This document shows, in pieces, positions 1-5,360 of a stretch of DNA of 7,958 bases (position 1 is the first letter of the stretch; each line of letters opens with the position of its first letter). Location of the stretch: assembly GCA_020722405.1 (NCBI GenBank), contig DYKW01000077.1, forward strand, positions 1-7,958, read 5' to 3'. The notes under the pieces were generated by a model. That model searched no databases. It saw only the letters and a list, made by a program, of their open reading frames with translations, and was not told the origin of the DNA. This stretch comes from Anaerolinea thermophila. GTDB lineage: Bacteria; Chloroflexota; Anaerolineae; Anaerolineales; DRKV01. A program made the position numbers and the translations under genes.

Positions 1-129
1 TACCTGAATCTTTCTGGTTGCAAGGTGGGCTTGCTGATCAACTTCAATGTCAGGGGCCTGAAGGATGGCATTCGCCGGGTGGTGAATGACTTTCCAGATT
101 CTCTGCGTTCTCCGCGGGCTCTGCGGTAA
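1..129 (+). CDS. GxxExxY-type protein, C-terminal end (5' partial)
   Basis: The window opens inside an open frame that ends at TAA 127-129, leaving 42 residues. The visible part contains YLNLSGCKVGLLINFNV followed by LKDGIRRVVND. This is the characteristic C-terminal strand and helix of the GxxExxY family, a small PD-(D/E)XK-nuclease-like protein of unknown function. The N-terminal GxxExxY motif would lie outside the window. In the family the protein normally stops soon after the 'LKDGI+R' helix. Here about ten further residues (SLRSPRALR) are encoded by DNA that looks like the dispersed 'CTCTGCG' spacer repeat, so the native stop may have been lost or moved. The gene is probably accessory. 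The family call is by pattern recognition from a fragment. Confidence 0.75.
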   Translation, partial: YLNLSGCKVGLLINFNVRGLKDGIRRVVNDFPDSLRSPRALR

Positions 130-130
130 A
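98..130. repeat. Degenerate dispersed repeat overlapping the end of the GxxExxY gene
   Basis: The stretch repeats the word TCTGCG/CTCTGCGG three times. Its reverse complement (TTTACCGCAGAG..GCGGAGAACGCAGAG) resembles the segment at 6164-6195 (TTTAACGCCAAGACGCAGAG...). Both look like members of a family of degenerate spacer repeats built from GCAGAG/GCAAAG words. Here the repeat is translated as the gene's last residues. Confidence 0.45.
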
Positions 131-275
131 CAGATACACCAAAAGATATGGGTAATAGATAGCCCTCAGGGAAGGGGGGGGAAGATGCACCCCCACCCCC
201 GATCACTTTCCCAATTTGGGGGAGTCGCCGAGGGGGTAAATCTTCCGGCGGAAAATGAACCATCCCCCAATGATT
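130..275. other. Spacer with alternating G-runs and C-runs
   Basis: No gene is supported here. The spacer carries G8 at 174-181, C5 at 190-194, C5 at 196-200, G5 at 218-222, G5 at 232-236 and C5 at 264-268. The first G-run can pair with either following C-run. TTGGGGGA (216-223) and TCCCCCAA (263-270) form an 8-bp inverted repeat with a 39-base gap. These could fold into hairpins near the downstream promoter. No T-run follows, so a standard terminator is not supported. Confidence 0.4.
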
Positions 276-304
276 TTGCAGAAAGCGCGCAATTATGGTA
301 AACT
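276..304 (+). promoter_or_regulatory. Putative sigma-70 promoter of the 85-residue membrane protein gene
   Basis: TTGCAG (276-281) is followed after 17 bases by TAAACT (299-304), with an extended -10 TGG directly before it. A transcript would begin near 311, giving a leader of about 30 bases with a Shine-Dalgarno-like TAAGGA at 328-333. Confidence 0.5.
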
Positions 305-341
305 TTGCTTGCAACCTGACAATTTTGTAAGGACATGGAAT

Positions 342-599
342 ATGCTAGAGAAAAAAGCAGCATACGCTTGGGGTGGGGTGTTGACATCGGTATTTGTCGT
401 GTTGGTCACTATTGCACTGTGGGGGCAGGTGTTTGCAGTGGCCGGTGCAAGCCGATTGCCGGATGCAGGTTCTACCACATCCTACCTCGTCGAATCTCAG
501 GGCGGCAGCATCAATATCATCATTGGCGCTGCCATGCTGGTGTTGATTGTCATTGGCGCGTGGATCGCTTCTCGTCAACAATCGAATCCTGAAGCGTAA
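342..599 (+). CDS. Small protein with two predicted membrane segments, unknown function
   Basis: This 85-residue protein is not recognised as a named family. It begins MLEKKAAYAW. A hydrophobic segment at about residues 11-35 (VLTSVFVVLVTIALWG core) is followed by a polar loop of about 20 residues rich in Ser, Gly and Thr (36-55). A second hydrophobic segment lies at about 56-76 (INIIIGAAMLVLIVIGAWIA), and the tail is SRQQSNPEA. The start at ATG 342 is preferred because TAAGGA lies 8 bases upstream and the in-frame ATG at 255 would add a non-hydrophobic extension lying before the promoter. An ATG at 335 is in another frame. Size and topology loosely recall SecG, but I see no SecG signature. 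It is transcribed alone, just upstream of the SRP RNA gene. It is real by coding signals, but its function is open. Confidence 0.65.
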   Translation: MLEKKAAYAWGGVLTSVFVVLVTIALWGQVFAVAGASRLPDAGSTTSYLVESQGGSINIIIGAAMLVLIVIGAWIASRQQSNPEA

Positions 600-618
600 T
601 TGTTGGCCTGAAATTTTT

Positions 619-643
619 CCCAGCGCATATATGGGCGCGTTTT
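619..643 (+). terminator. Weak terminator-like hairpin after the small membrane protein
   Basis: GCGC (623-626) can pair with GCGC (635-638), with a T-run at 640-643. CCCA/TGGG (619-622/632-635) is a competing stem. The stem is short, so the call is tentative. Its position between the stop codon at 599 and the SRP promoter is right for a terminator. Confidence 0.35.
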
Positions 644-647
644 GCTA

Positions 648-676
648 TTGGCATTTTGCCGGTCTTGCGGTATAAT
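648..676 (+). promoter_or_regulatory. Strong promoter of the SRP RNA gene
   Basis: TTGGCA (648-653) is followed after 17 bases by a perfect TATAAT (671-676). The start of transcription is expected around 682-684, right at the 5' end of the folded SRP RNA. This is the most consensus-like plus-strand promoter in the window, as expected for an abundant RNA. Confidence 0.8.
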
Positions 677-684
677 GCCGCCCT

Positions 685-789
685 GTCCGGGTGGGTCCGA
701 CGCGGCAGAGGCTTCCTGAACCCCGCCAGGTCCGAGAGGAAGCAACGGTAGGGAGGTTTCTCTGGGTGTTGTCGGGTAGCCTACCCGGA
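685..789 (+). ncRNA. ffs: Bacterial small signal recognition particle RNA (4.5S-type)
   Basis: The apical domain that binds Ffh is clear: GCCAGGTCC, a GAGA tetraloop at 734-737, then GGAAGCAAC, giving the AGG/AGCA-type internal loop of helix 8 flanked by ACC-GCC/ACGGT pairs. The two ends pair: CCGGGTGGG (687-695) with CCTACCCGG (780-788), and TCCGAC (696-701) with GTCGGG (771-776). CAGAG (706-710) pairs with CTCTG in the returning arm. The length of about 100 nt matches the small SRP RNA that lacks an Alu domain. The tetraloop is GAGA rather than the more common GGAA, but it still fits GNRA. The closing stem followed by the T-rich run at 790-797 may also serve as terminator. It works with Ffh and FtsY to target membrane and secreted proteins. 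Confidence 0.93.
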
Positions 790-823
790 TTTCTTTTGCT
801 CGTCAGCGTGGATGGATGACATC

Positions 824-853
824 TGCGCTGTTTTGTTTTATCGCTGGTACAAT
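824..853 (+). promoter_or_regulatory. Extended -10 promoter of the 3D-domain protein gene
   Basis: TACAAT (848-853) is preceded by TGG, an extended -10. No good -35 is present; TGCGCT at 824-829 is the best match at an 18-base spacing. The -10 ends only 7 bases before ATG 861, so transcription should begin at or next to the start codon. That makes the mRNA leaderless. Confidence 0.55.
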
Positions 854-860
854 TTGACCT

Positions 861-2237
861 ATGAAAGTGAGCACGCTGCGCTGGTTGTCCTTGGGGTTAT
901 GTGTTATCGGCAGTCTCCTGCTTGGAATGCACCTGTTTCGTCCGGTTACCGTGTGGGTAGATGAAAAACCGATCTCCTTGCGCACCTGGCCGGGCAGCGT
1001 GGCCGATCTGTTGGCCCGCGCCGGCGTATGGGTACGTCCCGAAGATGCGGTTTTCCCCCCACCGGATTCTCCCCTGACCGGACAAATTTTCGTGCGCCGC
1101 GCGCAGCCCGTATGGTTGCAGGGGGAGTCACCCAAATGGCACTTTACCCGCCAGCGCATTGTGGGCAACATCGCCTTGGAGGCCGGCATACGATTGTTCC
1201 CGGGGGATAAATTATGGGTGGATGGTGTGCCACGCCCCGCAGATTTTCCGCTCCCGGAGAAGGGTACACATGCCCTTCAGGTGGGGCCGGCTTCCCTGTG
1301 GGTGGTGCACACCCCCGAGGGGACGCGGCGAATCTACCGGGCCGCCGCGGGGTTAACGGACGCCCTATGGGGCGCCGGCTTCCCTCTGTTTAACGGGGAC
1401 ACCTTCAAGCCCGCGCCGGATGCTCTCCCCTCGGGTTCGGGGGAAACCTTAGGGTGGCAGCCGTCCCGCGAAATCCAAGTCCAAACGCACTACGGGGTGG
1501 TTTCCGGACGCGTGACGGCGGAGAATGTTGGGGATGCGCTAGCGCAAGTCGGTCTGCCGGCACAAGGATTAGATTACACCCTCCCGCCGCTCGATGCGCC
1601 GTTGCCCGACGATGGAAAGATCCTGTTGGTGCGGGTGCGGGAAGATGCCCTGGTAGAACAAACGCCGATACCCTTCGAGGTGCAGTATCAGCCCCTGCCG
1701 GAGGTGGAAATTGGGGAAATCCGGATTTTGCAGGCCGGGCAATACGGCGTACAAGCCCAGCGTATACGCGTGCGCCTGGAAGACGAGGTGGAAGTGGCGC
1801 GCACGGTGGAAGATACCTATCTGGCACAAGAACCTCAGGCACGCATTGTGGGATACGGCACGTTGGCTGTGCAGCATACGGTGAATACCCCTGAAGGCAC
1901 GCTGACTTATTGGCGGGCGGAGCAGGTGTATGTGACTTCGTATTCCCCCTGCCGATTGGGCATCCCGAATTATTGTCACGATACTACGGCTAGCGGCCAG
2001 CGCCTGCGCAAGGGATTGGTGGCAGTAACGCGTCGCATGTATGCTGCCCTGGCCGGTTCGCAAGTGTACGTGTCCGGCTATGGCATCGGGACGGTAGCCG
2101 ATATTGGGTCCGGTATGCCGGGGCGAGAATGGCTTGATTTAGGTTTCGAAGAGGGCAATTTTGAGCCCTGGCATCAGACGGTTACAGTGTACTATCTATG
2201 GCCGCCGCCGCAGGATTTGACATGGCTGATTCCGTAA
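861..2237 (+). CDS. Membrane-anchored DUF348/G5/3D-domain protein (YabE-like)
   Basis: This 458-residue envelope protein has an N-terminal membrane anchor or uncleaved signal (residues 8-25). A DUF348-type repeat starts at VTVWVDEKPISLRTWPGS (29-46) and runs to about 80, with divergent copies at about 145-200 and 205-262. A G5-like domain follows at about 265-337 (RIRVRLEDEVEVARTVED). The C-terminal 3D domain covers about 356-447 (VTSYSPC, TASGQ, VYVSGYGIGTVADIG, EWLDLGF). The 3D fold is shared with lytic transglycosylase-like and Rpf-type cell wall hydrolases, so a role in peptidoglycan remodelling is likely but inferred. Asp414 and Asp426 are present, while the family's usual first Asp (VAVD) is Thr390. 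No Shine-Dalgarno precedes ATG 861, and the promoter position implies a leaderless mRNA. Its end overlaps rsmA by 16 bases, an order recalling the yabE-rnmV-ksgA cluster of Bacillus without rnmV. Confidence 0.85.
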   Translation: MKVSTLRWLSLGLCVIGSLLLGMHLFRPVTVWVDEKPISLRTWPGSVADLLARAGVWVRPEDAVFPPPDSPLTGQIFVRRAQPVWLQGESPKWHFTRQRIVGNIALEAGIRLFPGDKLWVDGVPRPADFPLPEKGTHALQVGPASLWVVHTPEGTRRIYRAAAGLTDALWGAGFPLFNGDTFKPAPDALPSGSGETLGWQPSREIQVQTHYGVVSGRVTAENVGDALAQVGLPAQGLDYTLPPLDAPLPDDGKILLVRVREDALVEQTPIPFEVQYQPLPEVEIGEIRILQAGQYGVQAQRIRVRLEDEVEVARTVEDTYLAQEPQARIVGYGTLAVQHTVNTPEGTLTYWRAEQVYVTSYSPCRLGIPNYCHDTTASGQRLRKGLVAVTRRMYAALAGSQVYVSGYGIGTVADIGSGMPGREWLDLGFEEGNFEPWHQTVTVYYLWPPPQDLTWLIP

Positions 2238-3079
2238 ACATGCCCCCTTTGCGCATAGCCGAGATTTTGCAGCGGCATGGACTGCATCCCGACCGTCGTC
2301 TGGGCCAGAACTTTTTGGTTGACGAAGTCGCTTTGCGGCGCATCGTGGCAGCCGCAGAAATCGCACCCCAGCATGTGGTGTTGGAGATTGGGCCCGGGTT
2401 GGGGAGTTTGACGCGTCACCTGGTGTTGGCGGCGCGGCGGGTAGTGGCCGTTGAACTGGATATCCGTCTACTGCCCGCCTTGCACGAGACGTTGGCGCAG
2501 GCATCGAATCTTGAGATTGTAAGTGGTGATATTTTGCAGATAGACCCCGCAGCGTTGATGCCCCAAGATGATTATCTGGTGGTTGCGAACATCCCGTATT
2601 ACATCACTTCGGCGGTTTTTCGACACTTGCTCTCGGTGCGGCCGCGGCCACGGCGCGTTGTGCTGACGGTGCAACAGGAGGTAGCGCAGCGCATTTGCGC
2701 CCAACCAGGGAAGATGAATCTCCTGGCGCTGGGCGTGCAGGTGTATGGCGAGCCACGCATTGTGGCGCACATACCGGCCGGGGCATTCTACCCGCCCCCG
2801 AAGGTAAATTCTGCTGTGGTGCGTGTAGACATCAGCGCGCAGCCGCGCCTGCCACAATCAGATATCCCTTTGTTTTTTCAGTTGGCAAAAGCGGCTTTTT
2901 CTCAAAAGCGTAAGACGTTGGTGAACACACTTTCCGGTGGGATGCGTTGGTCGAAAGCGCAAGCCATGGCGCGCTTACAACGTGCCGGCATAGACCCGCA
3001 GATGCGCGCCCAAATGCTGGATTGGGAAGCCTGGCAGCGATTGGTGGCGGTGTGTAAAACGGAGGAGGGAGAAGCCTAG
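2222..3079 (+). CDS. rsmA: 16S rRNA (adenine(1518)-N6/adenine(1519)-N6)-dimethyltransferase
   Basis: RsmA/KsgA uses S-adenosylmethionine to dimethylate two adjacent adenines in the 3'-terminal helix of 16S rRNA, a late checkpoint in 30S assembly in the cytoplasm. In the 285-residue product the motifs appear in order: GQNFL (28-32), SAM motif I EIGPGLG (55-61), acidic motif II VELD (77-80), GD (102-103), motif IV NIPYY (123-127), PPPKVNSAVV (191-200) and AFSQKRKTL (225-233). The length is normal for the family. ATG 2222 is chosen because AGGA at 2212-2215 lies 6 bases upstream. ATG 2198 would lack a ribosome site, and ATG 2240 (MPPLRIAEIL) is the alternative closest to the usual family N-terminus. 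The gene overlaps the upstream CDS by 16 bases, so translation is probably coupled. Its TAG stop overlaps the stop of the convergent glycosyltransferase gene. Confidence 0.96.
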   Translation: MADSVNMPPLRIAEILQRHGLHPDRRLGQNFLVDEVALRRIVAAAEIAPQHVVLEIGPGLGSLTRHLVLAARRVVAVELDIRLLPALHETLAQASNLEIVSGDILQIDPAALMPQDDYLVVANIPYYITSAVFRHLLSVRPRPRRVVLTVQQEVAQRICAQPGKMNLLALGVQVYGEPRIVAHIPAGAFYPPPKVNSAVVRVDISAQPRLPQSDIPLFFQLAKAAFSQKRKTLVNTLSGGMRWSKAQAMARLQRAGIDPQMRAQMLDWEAWQRLVAVCKTEEGEA

Positions 3080-3807
3080 CGGAGAGCCTTCAGGTCGCGA
3101 TATTGTCGGCGTAGTTGCCATACCCGGATGGCCGCCTCGCGTTGGATGGCGAAAGACATTTTAGATTGTCCCCATTTTCGGTCGGCAAAGTAGAACGGAA
3201 TCTCCTGGAATTCAAAGCCTAGTTTGGATGCCAAGTAAGTTATCTCTACCTGGAAGGCGTACCCGTTCGAACGGACACGTTCCAGCGGCATGGCCGATAA
3301 TGTTTCCCGTCGCCAGATGCGAAAGCCGCCGGTGACATCGCGTACCGACAGGTGCAAAATGGTGCGGGCGTACCAATTGCCAAATGCCGAGAGGGCTTTA
3401 CGCCATAAGGGCCAGCGTTTGTCCAATTCGCCGCCGGGGATATAGCGTGAGCCGAGCGCGACATCGCAGGTTTGCAGGGCGGCGTACAGTTCTGGGATTT
3501 TTTCGACGGGGTGGGAAAAATCGGCGTCCATTTGCCCGATGGCTTGGGCACCATTTGCCAGTGCCATTTGAAAACCCTGGATGTAGGCTGTCCCCAGGCC
3601 GAGTTTGCCGCTGCGATGTAAGATGTGCATTTTCCCAGGATGTTGGCGGGCTAAGGTTTCGGCCACTTCCCCCGTACCATCGGGGCTGTTGTCATCTACG
3701 ATCAAAATATGTAAATCTGTGATGGGTAAAGGAAATAAAGCGGAGACCAATTTAGGTAGGTTCTCCGCTTCGTTATATGTGGGGATGACGATAGTCAGGG
3801 CATTCAA
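3076..3807 (-). CDS. Polyprenyl-phosphate mannosyltransferase-like GT2 glycosyltransferase
   Basis: This 243-residue GT2 enzyme is of the dolichol-phosphate mannose synthase (DPM1) type. It probably transfers a hexose, likely mannose, from a nucleotide sugar to a polyprenyl phosphate at the inner membrane face, supplying lipid-linked sugar for glycans or protein glycosylation. Motifs include PTYNE (9-13), VDDNSPDGTG (37-46), metal-binding DADFSHP (94-100), GSRY (119-122), RDVTGGFR (156-163), GYAFQVEI (182-189) and GQSKMS (213-218). There is no C-terminal membrane segment, so this is the short, peripheral form. The start is TTG at 3807, two bases after the response regulator's TAA. No clear Shine-Dalgarno is present, and the first motif at residue 9 leaves no room for a later start, so translation is probably coupled. 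It is the last gene of the operon. The sugar donor cannot be read from the sequence. Confidence 0.88.
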   Translation of the reverse strand: MNALTIVIPTYNEAENLPKLVSALFPLPITDLHILIVDDNSPDGTGEVAETLARQHPGKMHILHRSGKLGLGTAYIQGFQMALANGAQAIGQMDADFSHPVEKIPELYAALQTCDVALGSRYIPGGELDKRWPLWRKALSAFGNWYARTILHLSVRDVTGGFRIWRRETLSAMPLERVRSNGYAFQVEITYLASKLGFEFQEIPFYFADRKWGQSKMSFAIQREAAIRVWQLRRQYRDLKALR

Positions 3808-3809
3808 AA

Positions 3810-4658
3810 TTATCGCTGACGTAGCAGTCTGGTCTTTAGGTCGTCTAAATCGGCAAATGGGCCCTGTGATGCACTTAATTTCCCAATATGTACCTCAAGT
3901 TGACGGTCCCCCAATTGGGTGCCTCGGTCTTTAAGTGGGTAAAAATATTCAAGGGATTGTTTTAAACGTGAATCAATGCGTTCTTTCACTGTATCGGCAT
4001 GGGTGTCGGTGGTGACGATCACTAATTCCGTTGGGCCCAAATGACCAACAAAGTCGTTGGGTGAGCCGGATTCGCGCAATGAATTGGTAACCATTAAACT
4101 AATGGCGCGCAGTACGTCGTCGGAGGCGACAAAGCCATATCTTTCTCTAAAATGTTCCAGGTTTTTCAAGGAGACGATCAACAGGGCCCACTGGTGTTTA
4201 TTCAGGCAGGCTTGAAGTTGCTCTTCTACCAACGAGCCTTCGGGTAGGTTGGTGACTGGATTGTTGAGCGAACCCTGAGACACACGACGTAATGAGTTGC
4301 GAACGCGCAGGCGTAGTTCCTGGACATCAAAGGGCTTGGTGATGTAATCATCCGCCCCTAGTTCTAGACCTTGAAGGCGGTCGTTACGAGAGCGTTTTTC
4401 GGTTAAGAAGATGATGGGAATATTTTCGGTGCGCCGATTGCTGCGTAATTGACGGGCGACTTCATAGCCATCGATGTCTGGTAGGCGGATATCGAGGATA
4501 ACTACATCGGGGTGGTTTGCGCGGCAGGAGCGTACTGCATCCTCACCCCAATTGACTGTCAGAACATCATATCCCTGCACGCGGAAATAAGCATTGAGCA
4601 TTTCCGCCACATCAAGGTCATCTTCTACAACCAGAATAGTGTACTTTCTCTCGTCCAC
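3810..4658 (-). CDS. Response regulator: receiver domain fused to degenerate GGDEF domain
   Basis: This 282-residue protein has an intact receiver domain (residues about 6-122): acidic pocket E12/D13/D14, phospho-acceptor D56 in VVILDIRLPDIDG, T86 and K108 in TKPF. After a short linker, NPVTNLPEGSLVEEQL (133-148) is the typical opening of a GGDEF domain (usually DPLTGLPNR). At the active-site loop the usual GGDEF signature is GPTEL (208-212), so diguanylate cyclase activity is not expected. No RxxD inhibitory site is evident. The output domain may bind nucleotide or a protein partner instead. The start is GTG 4658, with AGAGAG 6 bases upstream. It lies 14 bases after the V4R gene and 2 bases before the GT2 gene. 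No histidine kinase is in the window, so the phosphate donor is unknown. Confidence 0.9.
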   Translation of the reverse strand: MDERKYTILVVEDDLDVAEMLNAYFRVQGYDVLTVNWGEDAVRSCRANHPDVVILDIRLPDIDGYEVARQLRSNRRTENIPIIFLTEKRSRNDRLQGLELGADDYITKPFDVQELRLRVRNSLRRVSQGSLNNPVTNLPEGSLVEEQLQACLNKHQWALLIVSLKNLEHFRERYGFVASDDVLRAISLMVTNSLRESGSPNDFVGHLGPTELVIVTTDTHADTVKERIDSRLKQSLEYFYPLKDRGTQLGDRQLEVHIGKLSASQGPFADLDDLKTRLLRQR

Positions 4659-4672
4659 GATAAGCTCTCTTT

Positions 4673-5308
4673 TTATTTTATGGGCGTTTTTTGGATAATA
4701 AACTCACAGACGTCGTCATTCATAGCTTTACAGCGTGATTCATTGACACGAAATTCACTGCCGCCCGATAGCCATTTGAGACTCTCTTGCAGCAGTCCTA
4801 CGGCAATGAAGCATACCGGTTTATCTGAATCATGCCGTCCATAGCATACCGGGCATTCGTGGATGGTGTACACGAAGACGTCATCTTTCTCTTCCACGGT
4901 TGTGCGTTGGTCACTGACCTGGCTGAAAATTTTAGCCATCGCAGGCAGGCCGATGCGCATTTTGGCCTGTAGGGGGAGTACTTTGAAGGCTAAATCGCCT
5001 GCACCGGCGAGTGCACCGAAGTTGCGTAAGGAATCGGCAAAGGTGGCGCGTCCAGCGCGTAAGGCCAGGCCTCGACCACCGCGTGGGCCATACATTTCTT
5101 CCAAGGCCAGGTTAAGCGCTGAAAAATCTGCAAAGTCGAATTCTTTTTCGAGATTGTCAGGGGGGTAGTTGTTGATTAGTTCGTTCAGGTGTGCCAGATT
5201 GAGAATGGCATTGAGACCATTTTTACCCATGACTTCTTCGAGCGCGTCCAGGGTAATGCGAGCAAATTTATTGGCGTAGTATAGTCCGCTCTTTGGGATA
5301 GGTTCCAT
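4673..5308 (-). CDS. V4R (4-vinyl reductase-type) domain sensor protein
   Basis: This 211-residue soluble protein has a C-terminal V4R domain (about residues 85-207). The signature is Cys-rich: HECPVCYG (150-157, C152/C155), KPVCFIAVGLL (163-173, C166), then a WLSGGSEFRVNESRC segment ending at C193 and DDVCEFII (198-205, C201). These cysteines probably bind a metal or structure a ligand pocket. V4R domains are small-molecule-binding modules found in BchJ-related proteins and in the N-terminus of XylR/DmpR-type regulators. The N-terminal 80 residues are helical (FARITLDALEEVMGKNGLNAIL), resembling the usual leading region of stand-alone V4R proteins. Start ATG 5308 has GGTGA 7 bases upstream. 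It is the second gene of the minus-strand operon, between the Roadblock and response regulator genes. No DNA-binding or catalytic domain is seen. The ligand is unknown. Confidence 0.85.
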   Translation of the reverse strand: MEPIPKSGLYYANKFARITLDALEEVMGKNGLNAILNLAHLNELINNYPPDNLEKEFDFADFSALNLALEEMYGPRGGRGLALRAGRATFADSLRNFGALAGAGDLAFKVLPLQAKMRIGLPAMAKIFSQVSDQRTTVEEKDDVFVYTIHECPVCYGRHDSDKPVCFIAVGLLQESLKWLSGGSEFRVNESRCKAMNDDVCEFIIQKTPIK

Positions 5309-5360
5309 AATAGAGTCACCGAGAAGAGAGTTGATAAGGGATGTGAGGCTGAAATGGGGA

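Noticed and set aside
86..301. 71-codon plus-strand frame in the first spacer
   Set aside because: It overlaps the end of the GxxExxY gene and the G/C-run spacer, has no ribosome site and its product has the composition of translated repeat DNA.
255..341. In-frame upstream ATG extension of the small membrane protein
   Set aside because: The extension covers the promoter elements and is polar; ATG 342 has a good ribosome site and starts the clean topology.
342..599. SecG identity for the two-span membrane protein
   Set aside because: Size and topology fit loosely, but I see no SecG-type sequence pattern, so no symbol was assigned.
1405..2063. Long minus-strand frames (145 and 164 codons) opposite the 3D-domain gene
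   Set aside because: They lie antisense to a well-supported gene in GC-rich sequence, and their Pro/Arg/His-rich products match no family.
2468..2857. 129-codon minus-strand frame opposite rsmA
   Set aside because: It is antisense to conserved rsmA motifs and has no start signals or recognisable domain.
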